Source: Entamoeba invadens IP1 (Eukaryota > Evosea > Mastigamoebida > Endamoebidae). From it: DNA of 18,862 nucleotides. Position numbers and translations under genes: made by a program. The notes under the pieces are model-generated. The model saw nothing but the letters and a program-made list of their open reading frames with translations. It was not told where the DNA came from and did not search any database. Shown here in pieces: positions 1 through 9,353 of the stretch. Position 1 is the stretch's first letter; each line of letters starts with the position of its first letter. The DNA lies in the NCBI RefSeq assembly GCF_000330505.1, contig NW_004443628.1, forward strand, positions 14,270-33,131, read 5' to 3'.

Positions 1-1191
1 TTAATTTGGTGTTATATATTATAATAAATTAGTAACATTATGGTTTGTTAAATAATGATAAAACTCATTTTTGAATATAAAATAATATAAATGAATTAAA
101 ATTAACTAAGATAAACATTTAAAAAAGTAAACATCACTGTTTAATATTTTTCGAGCATTAGAAAAATATTAGGCTTCAAACCCGAAAATTATTATAAAAA
201 TACCAATAAAACGAGTGAATGTATTTTTACCCGTTTTATTAGCGTTTTTTCGCACCTAATTTTTGAAAATAAAAATTGAATGCGAAGACCAATGATTATT
301 ATTTCTATTAGATCATTGTTTATATTTATTATATTTAATAATAGTTTTTAACATTATTTTAGTTTACAAATAATTACTATAAATTAGATTTTTGTTTCTG
401 TCTGTTACTTTAATTATTACTCTTATTATTTTTAGAATTATATTATTATGATAATTAAATATTATTTATAAATATTTGTGGATTAAAAAAGTTATCCAGT
501 GATATTTGACGTTTTTTCAATACACAAAAACCACCTTTCATTTTTATCTGCACACAAAGTTCAAATAATTTTAAAACACATTATTTTTCATCATAAGAAT
601 AAATTTGTTTTCAAAACACGTTTTAATCATATACAACCATTGGAGATAGTTTTATGTTCAAATATCAAAAATAAATTACCTGTGTTTTTTACAATACTAC
701 TGCATTTTCAAAAGTGAATAAAAGTTTTTATATAGAAGGTTACTTCATTAATTTACAAAACTGAATGTATTAAAAAATAAAAAATAATTTACATCATTAT
801 CAAATACTTAAATGAAATATGTATATTTTGAGTTATGTGGATTATAATAATAAAATTATCTTTATAAATTTTAAATACAAAACAATAAATTTTATGAACA
901 AAGTAAAGAGCAAGTTAGAAATTATTGAAACACAATACGTGATTTTTTGAATGTTGTAATTAACATTTTCATTATTTTTGATTAAATAGTTTTTTGTCAA
1001 CAAATAAATTATTTAATATAATATTTTGTATCATATCATATAATACTATATTTACATTACATATTGAACATTATAAACTAAAAATGTTTAGTAATTTTTT
1101 GAGACCTTAAATACTTAAAATTTATTGTAAAAACGCCTTATATCCAATGACAATCTTAAAAATAATAAATGATGTTCTAAATCTAAATATA
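1..1191. other. AT-rich region without a supportable gene
   Basis: The stretch is almost entirely A/T with short homopolymers and stop codons in all frames. The longest open frame (499-717, plus) has no ATG, opening only at a GTG, and its product has no recognisable motif. I see no tRNA, terminal repeat or element end here. It ends at the TA that flanks the mariner element. Confidence 0.6.
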
Positions 1192-1193
1192 TA

Positions 1194-1217
1194 AACTGGA
1201 AAAAAAGTATGTACTCG
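1194..1217 (+). repeat. Left terminal inverted repeat of mariner element
   Basis: Begins AACTGG directly after TA and ends near GTATGTACTC. It pairs with the right end at 2711-2734. The transposase of this family would bind and cut here. Confidence 0.75.
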
Positions 1218-1449
1218 ATATAATTCTTTTTTGTGTGTTTTTTTAATATTTTTTTGGTAAAACGAATAATTAACAAAATAAAATACATTTAAAAAGAGAA
1301 AAAACACAAAACATAAAAAACTCATAATTTTTTTAAAAAAGAAAAATAATTATTTTTTAGATGAAAATTATAAAAGAGTAAAATTGAGTTTTAAAAAGTG
1401 GTAAAAAGTGGTTGAGTTTGGCAAATTGTAAAAAAATTTTTATTAAACA

Positions 1450-2495
1450 ATGAAACCAGTAATGAGGACGCGAGAAAGTAAATTGTGTGATAAATTCCGT
1501 CATCAAAAATTGAAAGATGCATGCACGGATTTGATAAATGGAATATCAATAACAAAAGTTTCAACTTCAAGACACCTTTCGAAAAGTACAGTTCATTCAT
1601 TAAAAGTTAAGTTGGATGAAAATCCACGATTTATTCCAAAGTTAACAAAAATGGGAAGACCACCAAAAATCACAAAGGACGCTATGAAAAACGTCGAAAT
1701 GTCAACGATAATCAATCCACAATCAAGTAGTCATAAAGTTGGGATGGAAATTGGTCTTAGTGCAACAACAGTTAATTCTATACGCCACGAATTAAAATTT
1801 CATTATGGAAAAGCGATCAAAAGACCATGTTTAACAGATAAACATATTGAATCACGATACACTTTTTGTAGAAAACAGCTGTGGCAAAAAATATCAATAA
1901 ATGGACAAGTTGTGTCATTATCTCAGATGAAAGTCGTTTCTGTCTTCACTCCGATGGTATGATGATGTGGAAACCTTGGGGTATCACCCAGATACATTTT
2001 TTGAATCGACTCCCAAATATGACCGCTCTGTAATGGTCTGGGGAGCAATTGCAAAGGATTTCAAAAGCAAACTTGTTTTCTGTTCCAACAGACTCGATTC
2101 AGCTAAATATTTTGACATTCTAAAAGAATCGGGAGTTTTTGATGAAGTTGTTGAAAAGTGGGGACGAAAAAAATGTTTTTCAACAAGATGGAGCTTTTTG
2201 TCATACTTCAAAGACGACATTAGCAAAACTACAGGGAATGGGCATCAAAGTACTTCAGAAATGGCCTGCTAACTCACCTGATTTAAGTCCCATAGAACAT
2301 CTATGGTCGATAATGGAAAAGAAAATAAGAGAAAAAACAAAAGTGTTTGAAAATGAACAAAAATTAAAAGAAGCTTTATTGCTTGTATGGGATGAAATCC
2401 CGATACAAACAATCAACAATTTGATTGAATCTATCCTTGAAAGATTTAAATTGTGTTTGAAATCAAAAGGTGGGTTTATTGGTGAAAAACTTTAA
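1450..2495 (+). pseudogene. Tc1/mariner transposase, DD35E-like, three frameshifts
   Basis: This encoded the cut-and-paste transposase of the surrounding element. About 348 codons from an ATG at 1450 match the usual length of Tc1-like transposases (about 340). The N-terminal part has two helix-turn-helix blocks separated by a GRPPKITKD linker, like the GRPR-type hook that binds the terminal repeats. The catalytic core follows: SDESRFCLHSDG (first Asp at 1926-1928), RSVMVWGAIA, FQQDGAFCHTS (second Asp at 2187-2189) and NSPDLSPIEHLW (Glu at 2295-2297). There are 35 residues between the second Asp and the Glu, rather than 34. The frame changes near 1913, near 1965-1985 and near 2140-2160, so no intact protein can be made. 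All three acidic residues survive, which suggests fairly recent decay. The family assignment is strong; the subfamily is inference from spacing only. Confidence 0.9.
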
Positions 2496-2710
2496 TTATT
2501 AAAGTTAATAAGGTTTGTCGTGTGGAACTTATAAAAATTGGGTAAATCAGCTTAACTGTTGCATAATTCCCACATTATTCGCTGATTCTATTTTTGAATT
2601 GATTTTGGTTGTTATAAAAGTGTGTACTTCGAAATAAAAATTATGAAAAATAGATTTGAATCTTAATAAATATCGGGAAAATACTCTAAAATAAACAAAT
2701 TGATTAAAAT

Positions 2711-2734
2711 GGTACACACTTTTTATTTCCAGTT
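2711..2734 (-). repeat. Right terminal inverted repeat of mariner element
   Basis: The plus strand ends in TTTCCAGTT followed by TA. Read on the minus strand it gives AACTGGAAATAAAAAGTGTG and then TACC, the partner of the left arm. Confidence 0.75.
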
Positions 2735-3413
2735 TAATCAAAACAATTTCTTTTACAATTATCCGTTTCTGAATGTTCTAATTTATTTCATTTTTACTTA
2801 TCATAACAGTTTAACACTCAAATGGCCTAAAGCTTAGAAATATAATTTTTTAAATATTTTTTACCAAATTTGATTTTTGCCTTTGTTTTCAAAATAAAAT
2901 TTGATAGAATTCATATAAAAATAATTAAGAAAGTGAAGACATAATAAAATAATTATTTTGTATTATCATTATAACATAAACTAAAATTATAGAAAATTTT
3001 AAAATTTGCAAATAAAAAAATTATGTTTGGAAAATTAGAAACTTTTGTAAACAATTGTTTTATAATATTAATTATATAATAAAATAAATAACTAACTAAA
3101 CTGTTTTATTTATTTATTTATTTATCTTATTAAATTAAAATAATTTTAATAGATTATTTTTTGGTTTTTTCAGAACTATTTTTAATGACATAAACTAAAT
3201 CTTCAATAAAAAACAAAATATTATCAAATTAAAAAGCAACTTGCTGTTCATCTAGTCAACACCAACGTAAATCAAATTAAATTGTGTTTGTTATGATTTG
3301 TTTTCATATTATTAATATACATATTGTTTAAGCGACAAGATTTGTTTTACGTGTATTTAGTATATTATTATTTAATAAAACAAATTTGGGGTTCCGAGAT
3401 TCAGTAAAATTTC

Positions 3414-3540
3414 CTAAGAGTGGCACTTCGGAAAAGCAAGTTCTCTCAATAGTAAGCACTTTAGACTGAAACAAAAATCAAGTTTTCTAAAGAGTGGCGA
3501 TTAAGGTCTGATTGTCTAAAATGACCGTTCTTGAGAGAAC
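3414..3540. repeat. Short direct and inverted repeats
   Basis: GTTCTCTCAA at 3440-3449 is the exact reverse complement of TTGAGAGAAC at 3531-3540. A direct repeat, CTAAGAGTGGC (from 3414) and CTAAAGAGTGGC (from 3487), recurs about 73 bp apart. The block has higher GC than its flanks. It could be a degraded element end or a gene remnant; its function is unknown. Confidence 0.4.
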
Positions 3541-3673
3541 AAAAATTACCATACCTTCCTGCTTTTGAGAGGTTTGACTTTAATTTGAAAATGTGTTGCT
3601 ATTTTTAACCTCAAAAACAAATCTTAAATAATTGAGTCCTCATTTTTATCATTTTTGACTAAGTTTTGGGTCA

Positions 3674-3788
3674 TTTTTCGGTTTTTCGGCCAAGAAGGGG
3701 TTTTTGGTCTTTTTTAACACCTTTTTTCAAGAAGGCGTTTTTCGATATTGTTATTTTTTAATAAAAATTTGGTTTTCGGCCAGTTAAG
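3674..3788 (+). repeat. Degenerate tandem repeat with TTTTCGGCC / CAAGAAGG units
   Basis: TTTTTCGGCCAAGAAGG (from 3682), CAAGAAGGCGTTTTTCG (3728-3744) and GGTTTTCGGCC (3771-3781) are related units spaced about 38-45 bp apart. No coding frame explains them. Their origin is unknown. Confidence 0.4.
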
Positions 3789-4052
3789 TGTTAATAATAT
3801 TATCATTGTCAAAACATTTGAATTTAAACATAAGTCTGATAATGTTTTGTACTCTGAATTGAAAAATATTTATTTTACGATTATTTTGAAAGTATCAATT
3901 TTTTGAAACCATATTTTATAATATTTCATAATTATATTAATAATTTACAAATATAAAATATATATCGTATTTTTCAATTCAAAATTAAATGGTCAATTGT
4001 TTAAAATAATTTTTAATTTTGTCGTTGATTTTATGACTTAAAAAATAAAATA

Positions 4053-4093
4053 TAGTCAGCGAAAAAAAATTACTTGTGGAATAAAACCACTTG
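4053..4093 (+). repeat. Left TIR of pogo-like element
   Basis: Starts TAGTCAGCGAAAAAA and continues through ACTTGTGG and AATAAAACCACTTG. It is identical to the right TIR except for a 2-base length change and two C-to-T changes in the first CCACTTG box. Confidence 0.9.
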
Positions 4094-4394
4094 TATACCT
4101 TTTGTGTTTATAATGGTAAAATGTTATTCTTTTAATTATTTTGTTTTTTAGAAAATAGAAAAATAAATAACGCACACCAAATACCAAAGTTGCCATTACT
4201 TTTTGGAAATATGAAATAGCCAATAAAAAAATTGTTTTCTAAATTAAGAATGTTAAAAATATATTATGAGTGAAATTTATAAATAACTTTTTAGACATTA
4301 TCAAAACAGACAACTAATACAATTCAATAAAATTAAATGGTTTCCAGAGCACACAATAACAAACACAGTCAAAAGTCCCAAAAGTGGGAATTTA

Positions 4395-4660
4395 TTATTG
4401 TTTTTGTTTCTTCAAAAGCGGACATTTGTTCAGAACAAACAAAACAATATCAACAGTTCTGTACTGAATGGGTTTCAACATTTTATTTTAGAAGTTAAAA
4501 CCTCTTTGATGTAATTGCTTTTTTAGCAATCCCAAACTGACAGGCATAAAGTCAATGGTCATAAAACAGTTATTGAAGATCGAGGTTAACAAATAATAAT
4601 GGAGTCGACAACATTTTTATAGTTCAGCAGAAACACAACGCGAGTGTTAACACCAGACAT
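4395..4660 (-). pseudogene. Unassigned coding-like remnant inside the pogo element
   Basis: On the minus strand an ATG at 4660 opens 24 codons beginning MSGVNTRVVFLLNY. A shift near 4590-4610 leads into a frame that reads MTIDFMPVSLGLLKKQ (from 4562), one stop at 4490-4488, then MLKPIQYRTVDIVLFV to a stop at 4395. Codon choice and amino-acid mix look protein-like, and two stretches in one frame are separated by a single stop. I recognise no family. The opposite strand also has a 53-codon ATG ORF over the same bases (4337-4498), so the coding strand is not certain. It could be an ancient second gene of the element or a captured host fragment. Confidence 0.3.
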
Positions 4661-5030
4661 TTTTACAGAAACAAGCCTATAATCACTTGTTTCCGTTTAA
4701 TACACAACTACAGATAAGTTATAGCAACCTAAATCAACGATTCGAATTGTGATTTATATTATTGAAGATAAATTAAACTTGAATGAAAACGAAGAACAAA
4801 CTGTTTTCAATTTAAACATAATCATAAATACAACAATCAGATCAACAAATAACACCATCTTTTCTGATAACTTTTGGCACCAATTGAAACAATACTCAAT
4901 TAAGCTAATTATTAATTAAAAGTTCCAACTCTAAAGTTCAACCCTTAACTAAATACTATACTTTATTTTTAGTTTTGTTATTATTAATGTTTCTTTTTAG
5001 TTTTAAACTAAATAACCAACCAAAAATTTA

Positions 5031-6646
5031 TTATTTTTGTTGTCTTTTTTTCTTCTTCTCAACCCTGTTTATCTTGACATCGGGCATTTCAATTGACATC
5101 CTTTTTGTTTTTTTTAGAAGTGTTGTCTGTGTTTTTTCTTCACCGAGAAACTTCATAACTTCTCTTGCCTTTTCTATTTTTACCAATGCAACACCAATAA
5201 TTCTGTCGGCTGGGGTTGCATAAGGACTTTGACTCTCTTTGATATCTATTTTTGGAACAATAATAATTCCAACTTGCCCAAATGCACTTGTGATATTGTC
5301 CCCATTCCCGACAACTTCCCATGAATGGACCAAATTAATTATTTTTTCTTCTTCATCTAACCTCGTGAATTTTTTAAATTCGTTTTTAAAATCATCATTG
5401 CCAATAGAAAGAACATTCTTTGGATTTTTAGAAGGTTTCCATTCTTTGATTTGGAATTTATGCTCCAACAAATTATTTTTGTTTTGGAGGAATCGTTTTT
5501 GAATCCCAAAAATTCCCAATTCCAAAGGCTGTGTAAGGTGAGATGTGTGGGGAACAAGAGGAATAACATCAACGTAATTTTGTGAAAACAAACAAGTGAC
5601 TTCTTCACTGAAATGTCCTGAAAATCCATCCATAATTAAGAAAGACTTTGTATCTATTCTTAACCCCAATTTTCCTTTCTTTGATTTAATGGACGGAACT
5701 AAGATCTCGTAAACCCACTTTTCGAAAAGACGGGCATTAAGAAAGTCACTTGGTTGAGAACAGACCAAAGCTCGACTTTTGATGGAGGCAACCAAAGTGT
5801 CACTGATTGACACTCTCTTTGTTACAACAAGTGGTGGCAGTTGTGTGCCATCAAGGCAAATACAACAAAGCATGCTAATTCTTTTGTCGGATCTTTCTGC
5901 TTCGTTGTAGACAGCAGAACCAGCTTGTATTGAAGCATACACCATTTTTGACTTAGAGTCCACCCAATCAGAAAACCCAATTTCATCAAGGTTAAAGATG
6001 GGTTCGACTTTCTTTCCGTCAAGTTTTTCCTTCAAACTTGTCATCCATTTTTTAACTTCAAGAAAATCAACTCTCGCCCTTTCCGCTTCCATTTTTGGGG
6101 CAATCACCTTCTTAATACCTTCAATTTTACTCATTTTTTGTGTAACTTTTGTGTTTCAAAATTTATTTCATACTTCTTTTCTAAATAAAATCCCAATTCT
6201 TCCGATTTTATTACTTTTTTTCGACAACAAGTCCTTCTATTTATCTGAGTTAGTCGTCGGTAAAATCTCTCTTTCTTCCTTTAACTGGTACAATACCAGT
6301 AATACGTTCACGTTTTATGGCTAACATTTGCGTTTGAACGCTATGTTTATCAAATGTACCAAAACATTTTTCGAGAAAAGTTATAAGGGAACATTTGTTT
6401 ATGAAAATCTTTTTGCCATTGTTTGGAAACGCTGTCATAACAAAAGGCCACCTGTTCACGAAAAGTTTTAAAAGAAATGGTTTTTAAATCGGAATCCAGT
6501 TTAATTAAAATGGATGTTAAAATTTGATTATTTTTGAGGAGTGGGAGAACTTTAGTCGAGTTAAAGGCAAGTGGTTTCATCATTTTCTTTGTTTCAATTT
6601 TTTGTTCGTTTGATTTGCAAAAACGTCCTCGTTCAGGTAAAGACAT
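5031..6646 (-). pseudogene. Pogo/Tigger-like DDE transposase, nonsense and frameshift mutations
   Basis: Encoded the transposase of the surrounding 4.4-kb element. The catalytic half is one open frame of 367 codons (ATG at 6134): FNLDEIGFSDW (Asp50), LIMDGFSGHFSEE (Asp169) and PLVPHTSHLTQPLELG (Glu205). These are the three acidic positions of the DDE_1 endonuclease fold, with 35 residues between the last two. Pogo relatives usually have QPLD at the third site; here it is QPLE. Upstream, the N-terminal DNA-binding half starts MSLPERGRFC at 6646 and is split by a frameshift near 6370, two stops at 6252-6250 and 6243-6241, a frameshift near 6210-6220 and another in an A-run just before 6134. Residues around KSEELGFYLEKKY look like a helix-turn-helix. 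With these lesions it is inactive unless the 367-codon ORF is made alone, which would lack the DNA-binding domain. Confidence 0.88.
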
Positions 6647-7186
6647 TGAATAAACAATTAAGATCGTTAATTAGGGTCAAACACAATTGATATCTTCGTG
6701 ATAAAAAAATAGACAACAAGTTGCCTTTTTAACCATATGGTTCTTTTATAATGTTGATTAAACTATTATTTTACCAATTATGATTAAAACCCGTTAAATT
6801 AATGATAATGAAATAAAATGTTTTATTGTGTGTTCATAATCATTATTGATAAATATTATATTTCATTAATTTATTGTAAATATAGTTATCCAGTAACTAT
6901 TTTACTACTTTATTAATTTTTTGTTTATTGGTTGTGTTTTATCATCATTTTTAATGGTTTTTGCTTTTTTTTATCCTAATTTCCCGATATTTAACAATTA
7001 AATAATCTGTTAATATCAATATAATTATTTTCATTTTTTGTTTTATCAAATTATCAACTCGAGGCAAATTAAAACTATTGCTACAATTTACATAATAATA
7101 TTATTGATTATTTTAACCAATTAGAGTATAAAAGTAAATCATTTCCAAAATGCATTTTGGCAGAACTATCAACCCGGCAATAAAAA

Positions 7187-7194
7187 CCACTTGT
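7187..7194 (+). repeat. CCACTTGT subterminal box
   Basis: Inside AAAAACCACTTGTGAACATT followed by TTACTT. It matches the CCACTTG box of the TIRs and is closely matched by the copy at 7502 over more than 20 bp. Likely an extra transposase-binding site (inference). Confidence 0.5.
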
Positions 7195-7501
7195 GAACAT
7201 TTTACTTAATATTCTAATGATAAATCTTTACCAGTTTTTTATGTTTGCATTTATTATTCAATTTATCCACCCACTTAAGAAATAAAACCAGTAGGAAACA
7301 TCTTCCATATTGTGTATTAGATGTTTCTTTCCACTAATATTCAATATGCCGAGTTTTATAACTTTGTTTTTGTGTCCCTTTTTTCGGCATACACGTATTA
7401 TTACTACCATTTATTTGATATTTTGTTTGCTTTTTTACCAAAAAGTTTTGTAAGGAGTCAAACAAACAACGTTTTTGTAAAAAGAATAACGACAACTAAA
7501 A

Positions 7502-7509
7502 CCACTTGT
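7502..7509 (+). repeat. CCACTTGT subterminal box
   Basis: Sits in AAAACCACTTGTAGACATTT followed by TACTTT, nearly the same 24-bp context as the box at 7187. It has the same orientation as the left TIR boxes. Confidence 0.5.
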
Positions 7510-7627
7510 AGACATTTTACTTTAGACACAACATGAAAACTTGACACTATTATAATGTTTGCCTGAAAAATTAGCAAATTTTAGAAAAAAAGTCAAAAAC
7601 TATGGGGGCAAACCGATATTCACAAAA

Positions 7628-7635
7628 CCACTTGT
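7628..7635 (+). repeat. CCACTTGT subterminal box
   Basis: Sits in CAAAACCACTTGTTATAATT. The downstream CTTAATATTC also recurs after the 7187 box, so the two are parts of one diverged repeat. Confidence 0.45.
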
Positions 7636-7693
7636 TATAATTAATTCTTAATATTCCGATTAAAGTTGTTATAATTTTACATTAATTTAAAAA

Positions 7694-8038
7694 ATGCCAC
7701 ACCAATTGAGTTTTTTCCAACACAACGAACGGCACACATTCATTGCGCTGATGCTTGACAGTGAAATAATAAAATGATGGTTTGTGACCCACATCAAAAC
7801 ATTGTGGAAACGTGTTTGAAAATATCAGATTTGGTTTTGGCCGACAAATGCACTTTTGAAAAATTGAGGTATTGGTTAAGAGGGGGGATGTAATAAAGGT
7901 GCAGTGATTATAATAGTGAAAAATATATTATTGAGCGTTATAAAACAATTTTAAAAACGTATTAATTGTGACTTTGTTCGGTGGTGTTACATTGCCAACA
8001 AGGTGTATTCAAATTATGAACCCAATAAATCGGACTAA
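7694..8038 (+). pseudogene. Decayed unassigned gene in right part of pogo element
   Basis: An ATG at 7694 opens 27 codons (MPHQLSFFQHNERHTF...) to TGA 7775-7777. A neighbouring frame takes over at ATG 7774 and reads MMVCDPHQNIVETC through KCTFEKLRYWLRGG to TAA TAA at 7891-7896, then continues in frame as RCSDYNSEKYIIERYK. A third frame then reads CDFVRWCYIANKVY to about 8038. The segment is clearly richer in G/C than its flanks and the joined pieces read like one protein of about 110 residues with two frame changes and several stops. I cannot assign a family. It may be cargo or an old accessory gene of the element. Confidence 0.35.
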
Positions 8039-8442
8039 AAAAGAAAAAAATCACAAAAGGGGGTGTTGAACAAAGGTTCAGTCATGGGTTTGAGTCTTAA
8101 CTTTTTGTTTTTTTTTGTTAAATAACATTTTTTAAAAACAAAATATCACCAAAATGAAGCTTAAAAACAACTGTCGTTTGGATAGTTTTAATTTTTTATT
8201 TTTAGAAATATTTCGTTTTTTTAATTTTTTATTAAGTCTCTTTATAGCCTCGGCAAACAACCATTTCATATTACCAAAAAAAATATTTTAAAAACAAACA
8301 AAGTCAAAAGGCACAATAAAAAGGTTAAAGGAAAGTGGTCTTTCTATTTTTAAGTTAAATTGACTATTAAAATAGAAATTATTCAAAAACTTAAACTATA
8401 TATAAAATTATAATTCTATTAAAAAAGAACCATTTATTTTTT

Positions 8443-8481
8443 CAAGTGGTTTTATTCCACAAGTGGTTTTTTCGCTGACTA
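8443..8481 (-). repeat. Right TIR of pogo-like element
   Basis: Read on the minus strand it gives TAGTCAGCGAAAAAA, then CCACTTGTGG, AATAAAACCACTTG. It carries two intact CCACTTG boxes 17 bp apart, which look like paired transposase-binding sites. Confidence 0.9.
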
Positions 8482-8856
8482 TAAACAAAAACTTTTTAAA
8501 ATGCTTCTAAAAGCTTTTTAATGATTTTATGTTACAATTTCTTGATATTATTTATTTTTATTGTTATGTTTTATAGTTTTCTTTAATAATATTATAATTA
8601 AACTTAAAAAACACTAATTTCATGATTTGATATTTTTGTTCGGTTTTTTGCTGTTAAAAAAATAGTTTTATTATATTATACAACAACTATTCTGTCGATA
8701 AATTCCATTTGCAAAAACGCTTATTTTACTTTGTTACTTTTTGTCAAAACATATGAAAAATAATCCCGTTTATTTAGGAATATAACAATGCTAATTTATT
8801 ATATTTAAAAATATTTTTTAATTTGAAAACAATCAATTTCTATAAAAATACTAAAA

Positions 8857-9087
8857 ATGAATGTATTATATTTTTTATTATTATTATTATACTTGTTTTT
8901 TAACACAAATATTGTAAATTTTGATAATTTTGAAATTTTCGATGTAAAATATTTAAAATTTATAGTCAATAATTGTAATATTGATCTCTCTTTTACAGAC
9001 AAATTAGTGTATTGTCCACCATTTTTTGTTGTTTTTTTAAAAAATTTTGAAAAAGTAATAATTGTAATATTTGTCAATTTTTTATAG
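8857..9087 (+). CDS. Doubtful small ORF with hydrophobic N-terminus, 76 aa
   Basis: Starts at an ATG with MNVLYFLLLLLYLFF, a stretch that would act as a signal peptide or membrane anchor. A second hydrophobic stretch forms the C-terminus, and two cysteines lie between (NNC, VYC). A TATTTAAA sequence, similar to the Entamoeba TATA-like element, lies about 50 bp upstream. Against it: composition is as AT-rich as the surrounding non-coding DNA, in which Phe/Leu/Ile/Asn-rich ORFs arise by chance, and the opposite strand is also open over the same bases. It lies between the pogo element and the Arf-like gene. No family is recognised. Confidence 0.2.
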   Translation: MNVLYFLLLLLYLFFNTNIVNFDNFEIFDVKYLKFIVNNCNIDLSFTDKLVYCPPFFVVFLKNFEKVIIVIFVNFL

Positions 9088-9353
9088 AACTTTTCTTCAA
9101 ATTGTTTTAGTCTTAAAAAAAGACTACAGTTTTGGGATTTAATACTTGAATTTCAATGATTTGTCTTACCATGGTTTAAGTTATTTTGTTAGCCTTATTA
9201 GCACAAAAACTATTACCAATGTCAAATTTTTAACTTATTTTTTACACCCGAATTTTAAAAAAAGCTAAACTAAAAACAGTTGATGATTATAACGAACGTT
9301 TTCAAATAAAAAAATAATATTTTTAGAACATAAATAATTCAACCCCTTTCGTA

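Larger units (their letters stand above)
1194..2734 (+). mobile_element. Tc1/mariner-type transposon, complete but inactivated
   Basis: A 1541-bp element bounded by imperfect inverted repeats and TA on both sides (1192-1193 and 2735-2736), the normal Tc1/mariner target duplication. The left end reads AACTGG, seven A, then GTATGTAC. The right end, read on the minus strand, is AACTGG, AAATAAAAA, then GTGTGTACC, so the arms match over about 24 bp apart from a 2-base gap in the A-run and a few substitutions. A second inner pair, GTGTGTAC at 2620-2627 and GTACACAC at 2712-2719, makes the right subterminal region itself inverted. The only gene is the broken transposase at 1450-2495. The exact boundary could shift by a base or two. 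Confidence 0.82.
2737..4050. other. Inter-element region, no supportable gene
   Basis: Mostly A/T runs, including a TTTA tandem stretch around 3110-3125. The part from about 3370 to 3790 is less AT-rich and carries short repeats (separate entries). On its minus strand one open frame of about 45 codons runs without an ATG and resembles nothing I know. No gene is called. Confidence 0.5.
4053..8481. mobile_element. Pogo-like (IS630-Tc1-mariner superfamily) transposon, 4.4 kb
   Basis: A 4429-bp element flanked by TA (4051-4052 and 8482-8483) with long, nearly identical TIRs. It contains one broken DDE transposase on the minus strand (5031-6646). About 1 kb of further sequence lies on the left and 1.8 kb on the right, both holding coding-like remnants. 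Octamer CCACTTGT boxes occur in both TIRs and, in direct orientation, inside the right part (7187, 7502, 7628). At 4.4 kb it is longer than the 2-2.5 kb I would expect for a pogo element, so the extra sequence may be cargo, an ancient second gene, or later insertions. Boundaries are well supported by the TIR pair; membership in the pogo group follows from the transposase. Confidence 0.85.

Noticed and set aside
499..717. 72-codon plus-strand ORF
   Set aside because: It has no ATG, opens only from a GTG, is rich in Phe/Ile/Asn/Lys as expected from AT-rich DNA, and has no recognisable motif.
1122..1325. 67-codon minus-strand ORF
   Set aside because: It overlaps the left end of the mariner element and consists of Phe/Tyr/Lys/Asn typical of chance translation of poly-A/T.
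3400..3560. Zinc-finger-like reading (FRQSDLNRH) on the minus strand
   Set aside because: Only one partial motif without the paired cysteines and histidines; it is best explained by chance in a short open frame.
4337..4498. 53-codon plus-strand ATG ORF (MVSRAHNNKHSQK...)
   Set aside because: It overlaps the minus-strand remnant at 4395-4660, which reads better over a longer range. I could not support both.
4975..6324. Several ORFs in other frames across the pogo transposase (for example 4975-5223, 5239-5502, 5357-5629, 5998-6324)
   Set aside because: They are shadows of the transposase reading frame and carry no motifs.
5751..6580. CACTTG or CAAGTGG sequences inside the transposase gene
   Set aside because: They occur singly within coding sequence, without the flanks seen in the TIR boxes, so they are treated as chance.
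7321..7536. 71-codon plus-strand ORF starting at ATG
   Set aside because: It runs through one of the repeated CCACTTGT boxes of the pogo element and has no family signature. Most likely it is open by chance.
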